A DNA stretch of 64,000 nt from Dictyobacter kobayashii (GCF_003967555.1 NZ_BIFS01000002.1:992001-1056000), one strand, 5' to 3'; positions 47,377 through 56,854 are shown, counted from the stretch's first letter. Made by a program: numbers and translations. Notes: generated by a model from the sequence alone, not told the origin.

Positions 47377-47468
47377 TCCTGTGCGGGCGTGCGCTGGCGC
47401 GCCCGCACAGGTTTTGTAGTATGATGTAGAAAATGCGCAAAGCGCATTTTCTACATCATACTACAAAA
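47377..47468 (+). repeat. Partial relative of the MITE-like elements
   Basis: A hairpin with the same CGTGCGCTGGCGCGCCCG core as 7668 and 8668 precedes a perfect hairpin with 27-bp arms (47412-47468, TTTTGTAGTATGATGTAG). The outer ends of the full element are not seen. Confidence -1.
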
Positions 47469-47469
47469 T

Positions 47470-47912
47470 ATATGTTTCAGGTATGGGGGGGTGTATGGTG
47501 GGCGGTTGTGGCCGCCCACACTACAAAATATATGTTTCAGGTGGGGGGGGTGTATGGTGGGCGGTTGCGACCGCCTCCCACCTGCAAACAGGAAGATGAA
47601 GAGCAAGCGATGAAAGACACCATCTTTCAGGTGTGGGGGGGTGTATGGTGGGCGGTTGCGACCGCCTCCCATCTGCAAACAGGAAGATGAAGAGCAAGCG
47701 ATGAAAGACACCATCTTTCAGGTGTAAGGAGTGTGTGGTGGGCGGCCGCAGCCGCCTCCCATCTGCAAACAGGAAGATGAAGAGCAAGCGATGAAAGACA
47801 CCATCTTTCAGGTGTAAGGAGTGTGTGGTGGGCGGCCGCAGCCGCCCACCACACACTCCTTACTCCCAACCCGGCGCCGCAGGCGCCAAAGAGAAAAAGT
47901 AAAAAGCCCTGC
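47470..47912 (-). repeat. Dispersed repeat element B with 90-91-bp tandem units
   Basis: An inverted relative of 2904-3215. Reading leftward it begins GCAGGGCTTTT, a GGCGCC hairpin and GGGTTGGGAGT, then the GTGGTGGGCGGC palindrome (perfect 21-bp arms, 47816-47861). Units with CTGCAAACAGGAAGATGAAG repeat at 47580, 47671 and 47761. ORFs on both strands here are repeat artefacts. The interval 47330-48328 holds no other gene. Confidence -1.
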
Positions 47913-47920
47913 ATGGCTGA

Positions 47921-47979
47921 AATGCGATATCAACAATACATATCGATGCATAATCGATATGTATTGTTGATATCGCATT
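47921..47979. repeat. Perfect hairpin with 27-bp arms
   Basis: AATGCGATATCAACAATAC and on, with a 5-base loop GCATA; directly outside repeat element B. AT-rich, no T tail, so probably not a simple terminator. Confidence -1.
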
Positions 47980-48220
47980 GATTCAAACTGGCTTTGACAT
48001 GGGGAGTACCATAGAAAGCAGAGAAAAGATTGATACTGTATACCTGCAAAGGACCTATATAACAGTCATATAAGTGAAGTAAGACCAGAGCCTTTCAAAG
48101 CACCATCAAATGTGTGAAGAGTACACATAGATGCTAAAATGAATAGTGATATAGTTCCATGCAGATATAAGGTTTCTGATCGACAACAGTGATATAATTT
48201 TTCCTATACATCTTTGTGGT

Positions 48221-48329
48221 TGGGAAACCCTTCCCACCAATAAAGAGAATGGAAAATACCCTCAGGCCGCCAGTCGGCCGAGGGTATCAAGTAATAGAGA
48301 GTAAGTCTCAGTTGAAAAGAGGTTTCCCA
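48221..48329 (+). promoter_or_regulatory. Possible start-site-masking leader of the phosphofructokinase gene
   Basis: TGGGAAACC at 48221-48229 is exactly complementary to GGTTTCCCA at 48321-48329, which runs from next to the ribosome binding site into the A of the start codon. A GC-rich hairpin (ATACCCTC with GAGGGTAT) lies between. Pairing would close the start site. Confidence -1.
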
Positions 48330-49546
48330 TGCCAGGACATGTATCAAGCCCCATTCGCTCGCTCGGCGTGCTAACCGGTGGCGGCGACGTGCCAGGGCTC
48401 AATGTAGCAATTAAAGCATTGGTGTACCGCGCGGAGACAATGGGTATTCGCGTAATGGGATTGCGCGCCGGTTGGGAAGGCATCTCCTTCCTGGATCGTG
48501 CTCGCGGGCAAGAGGCTCTTATCTTTCAGGAAGATGATCCCAGCACCTGGAAGGACGGCTATTTGATGCCGTTAACGCGCCTCAATACCCGCAGCATCGA
48601 TCGCCAGGGTGGTACGATCCTCCAATCATCACGTACCAATCCCGCTAATACCCGTGTCAGTGAACTGCCAGCCCACCTGAAATCCTATGGCGAAGGCCAC
48701 AAGCCAGAAGATCGCATTGATCTAACCAAAGAAGTTATCGCTAACCTGGAATTCCTGGGACTTGACGGCCTGGTCGCGATTGGTGGCGATGATACCCTGA
48801 GCTATGGCTCTAAATTGGCCGCAGCCGGCATCCCTGTCTGGGCTATCCCAAAGACAATGGATAATGATGTGCCCGGAACAGATTACTGTATTGGATTCCA
48901 GACGGCCATCAGCCGCGCCGGAGAGTTTATTAACCGTATTCGCTCCACCGCAGGCTCACATCGGCAAACCGTCCTGTTCCGTATGTTCGGACGTGATGCA
49001 GGCTTTACCGCGCTCGAAACCGCCGCAGTGACCTGGGCCGATCGCCTGATCATCCCGGAAGTCCCCATCGACATCGACCGCCTGGCGGACCTGGTCATGA
49101 AAGATCGTCAAAATCCTGAAGGATATTCATTCGTCGTCATGTCCGAAGGTGCCAACATGGGCGTTCCAGTTCCCACCGTTGGCGAGGCCGATGCATACGG
49201 ACATAAGAAAAAAGCCAACGTGGCAGAATTCCTGGGAGAGCAACTGAGCTCACGCATCTCAGGAGTGCGCTTCCTGCCCATCGATCTGACCTATTTCTTA
49301 CGTAGTGGAGAGCCAGAAGTATACGATAAAGATATAGCCATCCATTTTGCTAATCTGATCATGAGTAAAGTCAGTGAGGGCATGTACAATGTGATGGCCG
49401 CCCATCGCGATGGTAGCTATGTCGTCACAGATATTCCTGGCAAAGATATTCCAGCCCGTCGCGTTGATCCAGCCGATTACCACGAGACCCGCTATCGCCC
49501 GCGCTTCGAGCGCATCAGTGGCCCTTACCAGCCACAAATTCGCTAA
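48329..49546 (+). CDS. 6-phosphofructokinase, pyrophosphate-type signature
   Basis: A 405-residue PFK that phosphorylates fructose 6-phosphate in glycolysis. Motifs are LTGGGDVPGLN, the phosphoryl-donor site IGGDDTLSYG, the catalytic PKTMDNDVPGTD, and the sugar site MFGRDAGFTA. Two residues that set the donor point to pyrophosphate: the second Asp in GGDD (Gly in ATP enzymes) and Lys in PKTMDND (Gly in ATP enzymes). If so, the step is reversible. AGAGG precedes the ATG. A perfect hairpin ends the gene. Confidence -1.
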   Translation: MPGHVSSPIRSLGVLTGGGDVPGLNVAIKALVYRAETMGIRVMGLRAGWEGISFLDRARGQEALIFQEDDPSTWKDGYLMPLTRLNTRSIDRQGGTILQSSRTNPANTRVSELPAHLKSYGEGHKPEDRIDLTKEVIANLEFLGLDGLVAIGGDDTLSYGSKLAAAGIPVWAIPKTMDNDVPGTDYCIGFQTAISRAGEFINRIRSTAGSHRQTVLFRMFGRDAGFTALETAAVTWADRLIIPEVPIDIDRLADLVMKDRQNPEGYSFVVMSEGANMGVPVPTVGEADAYGHKKKANVAEFLGEQLSSRISGVRFLPIDLTYFLRSGEPEVYDKDIAIHFANLIMSKVSEGMYNVMAAHRDGSYVVTDIPGKDIPARRVDPADYHETRYRPRFERISGPYQPQIR

Positions 49547-49560
49547 TAAGGCTTATACAG

Positions 49561-49602
49561 CCTGTTGCATTCACGTCAGGCAAGAGACGTGAATGCAACA
49601 GG
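49561..49602 (+). terminator. Hairpin terminator after phosphofructokinase
   Basis: Perfect 17-bp arms CCTGTTGCATTCACGTC around an 8-base loop. Confidence -1.
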
Positions 49603-50006
49603 AACTGGAGAGGAGTGCTAAATGCGCACAGAAGAAATTCTACAAGCCATCCAGCATCGGAATTATCCACTACCTCAGGGGCCATGGATTATGAAACAAA
49701 GCTGGCATGAGCTCCTCTTCGCACACTGGCCGCTAGCGCCTGCGACCTTACAGGCGCTGCTTCCTGACGGCTTTAAAGTTGATACCTTTGAGGGGGAAGC
49801 CTGGGTGGGGGTGGTTCCTTTTCGGATGAGTGGTGTCAGACCGCGAGGACTCTTTGCGGTACCATCGTTATCGAATTTTCCAGAGCTAAATGTGCGCACA
49901 TATGTATCACGCGATGGGCAGCCCGGCGTCTACTTCTTCAGTCTGGAGGCGGCTAATCCAATCGCGGTCGCCCTGGCGCGCTCAATTTTTCATCTCCCTT
50001 ACTTTA

Positions 50007-50916
50007 GATCTTATCCGAAAACCTAATGATGAGAAGCATACTGAAAACAAATGAGTCCGCAAGCCAGCTGCAAGAACGCTTGATACGTTTGACCAAGCTT
50101 TTCCCAGCGGACCAGCAAGCGGCGCCACCGATTGAGCCAGGAGAAAAAGCGCTCGACCACCCATCGACGCGGCGTTTTTCCTGGTTCCAGGCTGTTGGCT
50201 TCTTCCTGGGGAGGCTGATACCACGTGTGGTACTTCCGGTTGAGCCGCACGTGTGGTTCATAGCCTCGTTCATAGAGCTCACCATAGATTGCCTCATGAT
50301 CATACGCCGCATCCAAGCACAGGTTTTGAGGATGCTCCACGGTGGGTTCTGGTTGTTCAGCGACGAGAGCATCCAGGGTGGAGAAAAGCAGCTTGCTATC
50401 ATGGCGGTTGGCCCCATCAATGCACAGCGCCAGGGGCAAGCCACGGCGATCACACAGAATGCTCCGTTTGGTTCCCTGTTTGCCGCGATCGGTGGGAGCG
50501 GGGCCGACGGCGGCTCTGGCGAAAGGGGCTTTCACGGTCGAGCTGTCGGCGCTCTGCCAGTCCCAGCTGATGCCGACCAAGTCGTCATAGTGTTGCAGGC
50601 CAGCCTGCCACAAGCGCTCAAAGACGCCTTGGGCTTCCCACTCGCGGAAGCGGTCATAGACGGTGCTGGATGCTCCCAACTCACGAGGCAGGGCGTTCCA
50701 TTGAATGCCGGTTCGCAACACATAGACGATGGCGGCAAACATCTTGCGATCATCGGCTGCAGGCCTTCCGCCTTTGGGATGCGGCGGCCGTTCTGGGATC
50801 AGGGGGCGTACGCGTTCCCACAGTTCATCGCTGACTTCCCACGGTCGTGTTCGTACCATCGTTGTTCACCTCATCGTTTTTTGTCTGTATTGTATCACTG
50901 GTTTTCGGATAAGGTC
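50007..50916 (-). mobile_element. IS5-family insertion sequence, 910 bp
   Basis: The ends are imperfect inverted repeats, GATCTTATCCGAAAACC on the left and GACCTTATCCGAAAACC read from the right. A TTA target duplication lies at 50004-50006 and 50917-50919, fitting the short TNA-type targets of this family. One complete transposase gene fills it on the minus strand. Confidence -1.
50023..50859 (-). CDS. IS5-family transposase
   Basis: A 278-residue DDE transposase. The N-terminal DUF4096-like region (WEVSDELWERVRPLIPERPP, KMFAAIVYVLRTGIQWNALP) is followed by the DDE triad: Asp in SADSSTVK, Asp in CLDAAYDHEA and Glu in VVERFFSWLNRWRRLL. It is a single uninterrupted frame, whereas some relatives need a frameshift. 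With intact ends the element may still be mobile. Confidence -1.
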   Translation of the reverse strand: MVRTRPWEVSDELWERVRPLIPERPPHPKGGRPAADDRKMFAAIVYVLRTGIQWNALPRELGASSTVYDRFREWEAQGVFERLWQAGLQHYDDLVGISWDWQSADSSTVKAPFARAAVGPAPTDRGKQGTKRSILCDRRGLPLALCIDGANRHDSKLLFSTLDALVAEQPEPTVEHPQNLCLDAAYDHEAIYGELYERGYEPHVRLNRKYHTWYQPPQEEANSLEPGKTPRRWVVERFFSWLNRWRRLLVRWEKLGQTYQAFLQLACGLICFQYASHH

Positions 50917-51427
50917 TTAATGCTTTGATGGAATGCAAGCGCGTGGAGGATACCATCTATTATAGCAGCCAGCGCACCCACAAAGGCGCTCCACACGCCG
51001 ATTTCGTCGCCCGCTACCGACCCACCGGAGACATAGCCTATGCACAGCGCGCCTCAATCGAATCCTGGCTCACAGACCGTTATTGTCTCTACACCAATGT
51101 AGGCTCCCGGCTCTACAGGGCAGATATCCATCACCTTAACTGGCCGTTACAACCAGCTGAAATGGAGGCAACGCGCAACACAATGGCGCGCTCACACAAC
51201 ATCCAACTGCCAGACACGGCTCCCCTGCTCTATTATTCTCAGCGCTTAGACGTGCTGGTCTGGCCAATTCAATCTATTGCTTAATCGGTTGAGCCTTTGC
51301 CATGGGTTAGCTATTTTGCCTTATTATCCTCTATTTTTACGCCCACTGCATCACTCCATGCTATAATAAAAACAAAAGACCCAATTTTTATTGTCGCTAT
51401 AAATCTATGGTAGATTGAATTACACGG

Positions 51428-52756
51428 ATGAATATTCAAAAACGCGGGATGAAATTCACAAAACCAGGTCATAATGTCCCACTAAAAAAAATACAGCAGA
51501 ACCTGCAATTTCTAAAATTCTGGCAGAAAAATTTCTCGGCAACCATTCTCATCCGCAATATTATTATCAGTATTTTTTCGGCCCAGATCATCACAGCAAC
51601 TATTCTGCTGGTGATCTCAGCTATCCGCGATCGCAACAAAAAACAACGCAGCTTCCCATCAATAGAGCTCAAAGAGGTTCAAGTAGGGGCGAATCGCCTC
51701 CAAATATATGGCTATGGAGAAGATCTCTATAAGGCCATGCTAGAAGCGATCGATAGTGCCCAGGAGAGTATTTATATCGAGTCCTATATCTGGAAGGACG
51801 ACGAGGCGGGCTGGGATTTCAAGACACACCTGGCACACAAGGCGGCTGAAGGGGTGGAGGTCTATGTAATCTTTGATCGTATCGGAAACCTGGTGGTGCC
51901 ACGCGATTTTAAAACCTCCTTTGATCCTGCAATCCACTTGATGGAATATCGGGCTTTCGGCTTATATCGCCACATGCTTGATCCGCGACGCTATGCCTTA
52001 GATCATCGCAAATTGTTGATCGTGGATGGGAAGACAAGTTTTATTGGTGGCTACAACATTGGTAGCCTGTACGCGAGTTCCTGGCGGGATACGCACCTGC
52101 GAATTCAAGGGCCAGCCTCGGCTGAGATTGCCCGCTCATTTACTGATTTTTGGAACCGCTTCGGCCCTAAAAATGAACCAATCAAACGCCAGTACCAGCG
52201 CCGCTTTGATCCACTGATCAATCTACACGGCAATGATGCGCTGCGCCTGACCTTTCCAATTCGCGATATGTATATCGAAGCGATCAATCGCGCCGAGCAC
52301 TCAATCTATCTCTCCAATGCCTATTTTGTGCCCGATGGCAGCCTGCTAGATTCATTAAAGGCGGCATCGCAGCGCGGTGTCGATGTACGGATTCTGGTTC
52401 CATGGACCTCCAATCACGTGGTAGCTGACTGGATCTCGCACAGCTATTTTAGCGAGTGCCTGGACGCAGGTATCCATATTTTGGGTTACCGGCATGCCAT
52501 GCTACACGCTAAAACCTGCACCATCGACGGTCAGTGGTCTACCATCGGAACCGCCAATCTGGACCGCTTGAGCTCCATTGGCAATTATGAGATTAATGTG
52601 GAGATCTATAGTTCAGAATTCGCCCAGCAAATGGAGCGACTTTTTGCTTGTGATACAGCGGATGTAATTGAACTTACCGCTGATCGATGGCATCACCGAC
52701 CGTGGTACACCAAGTTGAGTGAACACATCCTGACACCACTGCGCTTCATGATGTAA
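51428..52756 (+). CDS. Cardiolipin synthase / phospholipase D-like protein
   Basis: A 442-residue membrane-associated enzyme with two HKD motifs: DHRKLLIVDGKTSFIGGYN (about residue 195) and LHAKTCTIDGQWSTIGTANLD (about residue 360), as in cardiolipin synthases that join two phosphatidylglycerols. One TM helix near residues 36-60 anchors it. No clear ribosome binding site precedes the ATG at 51428; a later in-frame ATG at residue 8 follows CGCGGG. Other PLD-family roles cannot be excluded. Confidence -1.
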   Translation: MNIQKRGMKFTKPGHNVPLKKIQQNLQFLKFWQKNFSATILIRNIIISIFSAQIITATILLVISAIRDRNKKQRSFPSIELKEVQVGANRLQIYGYGEDLYKAMLEAIDSAQESIYIESYIWKDDEAGWDFKTHLAHKAAEGVEVYVIFDRIGNLVVPRDFKTSFDPAIHLMEYRAFGLYRHMLDPRRYALDHRKLLIVDGKTSFIGGYNIGSLYASSWRDTHLRIQGPASAEIARSFTDFWNRFGPKNEPIKRQYQRRFDPLINLHGNDALRLTFPIRDMYIEAINRAEHSIYLSNAYFVPDGSLLDSLKAASQRGVDVRILVPWTSNHVVADWISHSYFSECLDAGIHILGYRHAMLHAKTCTIDGQWSTIGTANLDRLSSIGNYEINVEIYSSEFAQQMERLFACDTADVIELTADRWHHRPWYTKLSEHILTPLRFMM

Positions 52757-52862
52757 GGTTGAATACCCAAATCGGGCACATAACTGAGTATATAGAAGTA
52801 TATTCTACTAAATTTTATTTACCTGCATATACTGATTAGAAACACGAGGTTAGTACTTCGCC

Positions 52863-53840
52863 ATGAAGCGACTTGTCGTTGCAACCGTCTTATTTGTCCT
52901 TGCGCTTGAAATTATACTGACCATACCACTGATGATTTTCACGCCACTCGGACCCAAAATTATCAGTACCTTCAATCCAACGCCAACGCCGACGCCACAG
53001 CCGATTTTAAGCGCCAACGGCCTGACGCCTCCAGCCGTGAAATCACCGGTCGTCTATCTACTGGACGCCGACACCAACAATGTGCTGGCCAATATCCGTG
53101 GCAATGAGAGATTACCGATGGCCAGTACCACAAAGATCATGACGGCGGTGATCGCGCTAGAGAATAGCCAACCCGACCAGATAGTGACAGTCAAAGACGA
53201 TGCGGTTAAAGAGGTAAGCGCTAATCTGGGAAGTTCAGCCAATCTCAAAGCCGGCGATAAGGTACACATGATCGATCTGCTCTATGGCCTGCTACTACCT
53301 TCTGGCGATGATGCCGCGATTGCGATTGCGGATACCATCAGCGGTAGTCCTGCCAATTTTGTAAAAATCATGAATAGCTATGCGCATAAACTGCATATGA
53401 ACAATACCCACTATATCAATCCGGATGGGCTCACTTATTATATAGGAGCCGATAAAAAGCCTGATCCCAATGAATATACGACGGCCGCCGACCTGGCCCA
53501 GCTCACCCGCTACGCCCTGCGCAACCCGATCTTTGCCCAGATTGTCCAGATTCAGCACTACCAGTTGCCCGCCACCACCGATCACGGACCCTACAGCTGG
53601 GACACCACCAATGATCTGCTACAATCCTATCCAGGAACCATCGGGGTTAAAACTGGCTTTACCGTTGAGGCCGGCTCTTGCCTGGTATTCGCCGCCAAAA
53701 ACTCCAAACACACACTGATTGGTGTACTGCTCCAGGGTAAGGAGAAAACCGACCGTTTTGAAGATGCACCGCAACTACTCAACTGGGGCTTCAATCTACC
53801 GCTGCGAGCCCCCACGCCAACACCGACACCCAACAAATAA
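52863..53840 (+). CDS. dacA: D-alanyl-D-alanine carboxypeptidase (PBP5/6-like)
   Basis: A 325-residue serine peptidase that trims peptidoglycan pentapeptides outside the membrane. An N-terminal hydrophobic signal or anchor (residues about 4-28) is followed by a Thr/Pro-rich linker. Catalytic motifs are MASTTKIMTA (SxxK), SGDDAAIAIAD in the place of the usual SGNDA (SxN with Asp replacing Asn), and VKTGFT (KTG). The SxN change may reduce or alter activity. It ends in PTPTPTPNK without the C-terminal beta domain or amphipathic helix of E. coli PBP5. Confidence -1.
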   Translation: MKRLVVATVLFVLALEIILTIPLMIFTPLGPKIISTFNPTPTPTPQPILSANGLTPPAVKSPVVYLLDADTNNVLANIRGNERLPMASTTKIMTAVIALENSQPDQIVTVKDDAVKEVSANLGSSANLKAGDKVHMIDLLYGLLLPSGDDAAIAIADTISGSPANFVKIMNSYAHKLHMNNTHYINPDGLTYYIGADKKPDPNEYTTAADLAQLTRYALRNPIFAQIVQIQHYQLPATTDHGPYSWDTTNDLLQSYPGTIGVKTGFTVEAGSCLVFAAKNSKHTLIGVLLQGKEKTDRFEDAPQLLNWGFNLPLRAPTPTPTPNK

Positions 53841-53955
53841 AGTTTAATACTCTATTGGCAATACAACTGGTTTTGTGCATATATAAGAGAGTATTTGTTA
53901 GCGGTCAGAAATTCTTCTCGCCAGCAATACAACTTTTAACAGATGGAGTTTATAT

Positions 53956-54504
53956 ATGTTACAAATTGACTTTGGGGCTTTACGCGCAGGAAAAGCTTCA
54001 TATAACGACCTTACGAAATCGCTCACCTATGCTGATCTGCGCGCTGAAACCAACGAGCTCTTCAGCACAATACAGGCCATCATCGCTAATGTCAGCGATG
54101 CCGATGTCACCCTGGTCCCCGAAGATCCTCAGGCAGGAGAAGGCGAACATGGTTGGACCCTGGGACACGTTATCGCTCACCTGACGGCGTCTCTGGAAGA
54201 GGGAGCCGCTTCAGCCGCGCTGCTCACACGTGGCTTTGCCATCGAGCAACGCCTGCACACCGAGACGCCCTGGGAAAGCATTACGACGGTAGAGCAGCTA
54301 CAGGCCCGCTTACACGAAAGTCAGCGCATCACAAATGCCTATCTGGAAGCATGGCCGGACAAGCCTGACCTCACAACCACGACTGTTCGCGTCCCATTTC
54401 TTGGTCCTATGAACGCCATTGGTAGCTACGCACTCGGGCTAGTACATGGCGAGATGCACTACGAGCAGCTCAAAGAGATCATGCGCCAGGCCAAAAAGGC
54501 CTGA
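53956..54504 (+). CDS. DinB-family protein
   Basis: A 182-residue four-helix-bundle protein of the DinB/YfiT type. Candidate metal ligands are His in LGHVIAHLTASL and His in LVHGEMHYEQL near the C-terminus. Members are metal-dependent thiol transferases or of unknown role. GATGGAG precedes the ATG. A perfect 20-bp hairpin follows at 54534-54583. Confidence -1.
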   Translation: MLQIDFGALRAGKASYNDLTKSLTYADLRAETNELFSTIQAIIANVSDADVTLVPEDPQAGEGEHGWTLGHVIAHLTASLEEGAASAALLTRGFAIEQRLHTETPWESITTVEQLQARLHESQRITNAYLEAWPDKPDLTTTTVRVPFLGPMNAIGSYALGLVHGEMHYEQLKEIMRQAKKA

Positions 54505-54533
54505 GGCAACATTCTCTTTAATATTTCTCGTTT

Positions 54534-54583
54534 GTAGTGTGCGGTGGAGAGGCAGCCACGGCCGCCTCTCCACCGCACACTAC
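54534..54583. terminator. Long perfect hairpin, probable terminator
   Basis: 20-bp arms GTAGTGTGCGGTGGAGAGGC, 10-base loop, between the DinB-like and GNAT genes on the same strand. Confidence -1.
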
Positions 54584-54607
54584 TACATACGAAAAGGCAT
54601 TTGTAGT

Positions 54608-55051
54608 ATGAAGGTTGAAATTAATATTGCCTCGAACGAAGAGAAATTTATTGTCAGGAACCTGCTAGAGCTTTGCCAGCATGATTATAGCGAGTTTACA
54701 GCCAAAAGTATTGGTGATAACGGACTCTTCGACTATCCCTATTTAGACCACTATTGGACCGATGCCAACCGCTTCCCATTTTTGATCCGCGTAGAACATA
54801 AATTAGCTGGTTTTGTGTTGGTACAAAAAATAGAAGAGCCTGCGACCTATAGTATGATCGAGTTCTTTATTTTACGCAAATACCGCCATCAAGGATTGGG
54901 ACAGGTGGTGGCGCATCATATTTTTGATATGTTTCCAGGCCGCTGGCGCGTACGACAAGATGTAGAAAACGAGTCAGCACAGGCCTTCTGGCGCAAAGTA
55001 GTAACTCGCTACACCAACAATCGCTTTCGTGAAACCAGGGATGATATCTAA
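54608..55051 (+). CDS. GNAT-family N-acetyltransferase
   Basis: A 147-residue minimal GNAT. Motif A is IEFFILRKYRHQGLGQVVAH (R-x-x-G-x-G), followed by FPGRWRVRQDVENESAQAFWR. The ATG at 54608 begins MKVEINIASNE. The frame extends far upstream through the preceding gene, which is not coding. It stands alone after a hairpin. The acceptor is unknown. Confidence -1.
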   Translation: MKVEINIASNEEKFIVRNLLELCQHDYSEFTAKSIGDNGLFDYPYLDHYWTDANRFPFLIRVEHKLAGFVLVQKIEEPATYSMIEFFILRKYRHQGLGQVVAHHIFDMFPGRWRVRQDVENESAQAFWRKVVTRYTNNRFRETRDDI

Positions 55052-55375
55052 ACCATTCTATCTAGCCAGCACAACTTACCCTACCAGCCCTTATATGTTC
55101 TATCTGTTGTTCAACACATCTATCACTATATGTACATTCGCTAGGCTTTCCACCTATCTTATTGGCTCAGACCAGATACAAAAATGGCTGGCACAACCGC
55201 AAGCACGGATGCACCAGCCACACAAGGCTTCAGAGGAGAAGGGATAAGCAAGAAGGAACGATTATATAAGCGTAGGGGAATAAGGAGGGGGTGATGCATC
55301 CCTGCACCTTAAAAATGGGATAATCCCGTAACTAACAATAGTAGAGTAGGAAAACGAAAGGCTGGCACGACTACA
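55052..55375. other. Intergenic region, no clear gene
   Basis: 324 bp between a GNAT gene and a convergent membrane-protein gene. A 72-codon frame at 55029 lacks a ribosome binding site, and a nine-codon frame at 55294 behind AAGGAGG is too short to call. A short GGGAT-A-ATCCC dyad follows it. Confidence -1.
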
Positions 55376-55756
55376 TCAGGCAGAAAAGGTTGAGGAATGC
55401 CGGCGCCCCTGCAGGTCCTCGGCCACCAGAAATGCAATCAAGGCCACTTCAATGATTTTGGTCACATAGCCAATAGGTTCAGATGGCAAGCCAATCAGAA
55501 ACCACATAATAATTGTGATCGCTGTATAGGCAATCAAGACATAATTGATCAATCGATGATAAGCAAGCAATTGAGGCAGAAACAATGCAGCCAGTAGAAC
55601 AAGGTAGCCTATACAATTGAGGATAAACCAGGTACGTAAATCTTCGCCTGGCTGAACTGCCGCATAAAGGTGAATCAACGCTGTAGCCAGCGCACACACA
55701 ATGATGCCAATCTGGATGGGGCCGATATGCATGCGTGTCTGTGTTATCTGAGTCAT
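55376..55756 (-). CDS. Small four-helix membrane protein
   Basis: A 126-residue protein with four hydrophobic segments (about residues 14-33, 44-62, 71-88 and 96-114) and short charged ends. The spacing resembles DoxX-like and similar small envelope proteins, but no motif fixes a family. AAGAAAGGAG precedes the ATG. Confidence -1.
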   Translation of the reverse strand: MTQITQTRMHIGPIQIGIIVCALATALIHLYAAVQPGEDLRTWFILNCIGYLVLLAALFLPQLLAYHRLINYVLIAYTAITIIMWFLIGLPSEPIGYVTKIIEVALIAFLVAEDLQGRRHSSTFSA

Positions 55757-56179
55757 ACGATTGTATTACTCCTTTCTTCTAATACAAGAAGCCAAATCAC
55801 TCACAATCCAATCAAAGCATCCTCAATATAGTCAACCACCTCCTCCCCACATCACATCACGTCAGTAGCAAAAAAAGAGAGTAAATACAAGGTAAGAATA
55901 GCCGCTTTACAATAGCTATTCACATAGGTTCATCAATAATGATCTTTAGATCTCAGCCTTATAAAGAAATGGTCCAATAAGTAAAACACTATATCACACT
56001 TCTAGCACATTGTACACTTATAGAAAAGGTAGTTTTGTTTATAATGGTAACATTATTCATAAACTCATATATATAAATGCACGCATTTAATGCTTATAGA
56101 AGAGAGATGGGAGAGGATATGCACTGGAGGCGAAGTAAACGGGAGAGGAGAACCGGGCTGGCTCTCCTCAGTGGGGAAT
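55757..56179. other. Intergenic region, AT-rich
   Basis: About 420 bp, probably holding the promoter of the membrane-protein gene. A 32-codon frame at 56119-56217 behind GGGAGAGG overlaps the next gene's end on the other strand and is not called. Confidence -1.
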
Positions 56180-56563
56180 TTAGATCTGAGACAGGGAATG
56201 GATCTGAGTCAATTTAGTTGAAAGGCTTTGGATCAGCGCATTTGAACGTTGGAGTAAGAGTTGCTGACCGACTCCCGACTCGATATGGAGTAGATAGCAT
56301 GGACTATTGATAGGAGGAGCATCAATTTTACGCTCAGGGTCAAACGCAATAATCGCCCGTTCACATGGCACAATAGCCGTATTCGGATATTGCGGCAAGC
56401 GTATTTCATTTGTGAGAGGAATACCAAATATAGCCGGGCCACCATTACAACGATAGAAGGTCAGATTAGCCCCAAGGAGTATGACGCCATTTTTACATCT
56501 CCAGGTTCCATTACCACCATCAGTAAAAAATAGCTTAACAACTGGATCATTTAAATCGAGCAT
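56180..56563 (-). CDS. Hypothetical protein
   Basis: A protein of about 127 residues with no TM helix or signal. It begins MLDLNDPVVKLFFTDGGNG, has two Cys near residues 23 and 38, and a central IRLPQYPNTAIVPCERAIIAFDPE. I do not recognise it. GGAGGG lies ten bases before the ATG at 56563; a TTG six codons upstream is also possible. Confidence -1.
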   Translation of the reverse strand: MLDLNDPVVKLFFTDGGNGTWRCKNGVILLGANLTFYRCNGGPAIFGIPLTNEIRLPQYPNTAIVPCERAIIAFDPERKIDAPPINSPCYLLHIESGVGQQLLLQRSNALIQSLSTKLTQIHSLSQI

Positions 56564-56854
56564 CTTTTTCTCGCCCTCCAATCCACCACTTCCTCAAATC
56601 AGACTTTCATTTTAAGCTCTATTATAGCTTGTTACTCCATAAGAGAGACTAGTGAAAGTATAGCATAAAGAATTGTAGAATTCACCCTTTGGAATTTTTC
56701 TCCTATTTTGCTGCTTGAAGATAATAAGGAAAATAAAAGCGGGGGACCGGATTGATACAGGCCAGGCATTGACAGGATTTAATAGAAACGCTAACTTATA
56801 CCAAAGCGATTACACTTATACTATATAAACGGTAAAAGAAGGATAAAGATCAAT

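Larger units (their letters stand above)
49622..51284 (+). pseudogene. DUF2071 (YqjF-like) protein, interrupted by an IS5-type element
   Basis: The gene starts at 49622 (GAGAGGAG before the ATG) and reads MKQSWHELLFAHWPLAPATL, WVGVVPFRMSGVRPRG and VRTYVSRDGQPGVYFFSLEA, the DUF2071 pattern. It breaks at 50006 and resumes at 50920 with NALMECKRVEDTIYYSSQRT, ending at 51284. Removing 910 bp and one copy of the TTA duplication restores HLPYFNALMECKRVED in frame, giving a protein of about 249 residues. The insertion is therefore recent and the gene product truncated. The family's function is unknown. Confidence -1.

Noticed and set aside
47433..47914. Open frames of 85-111 residues on both strands
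   Set aside because: Same cause as above: repeated 90-bp units give repeated peptides such as GVWWAV in several frames.
55294..55323. Nine-codon ORF behind AAGGAGGGGG
   Set aside because: Too short to distinguish from chance, with no gene downstream on the same strand.
56119..56217. 32-codon ORF behind GGGAGAGG
   Set aside because: Overlaps the end of the opposite-strand gene and has low-complexity charged sequence; no promoter seen.
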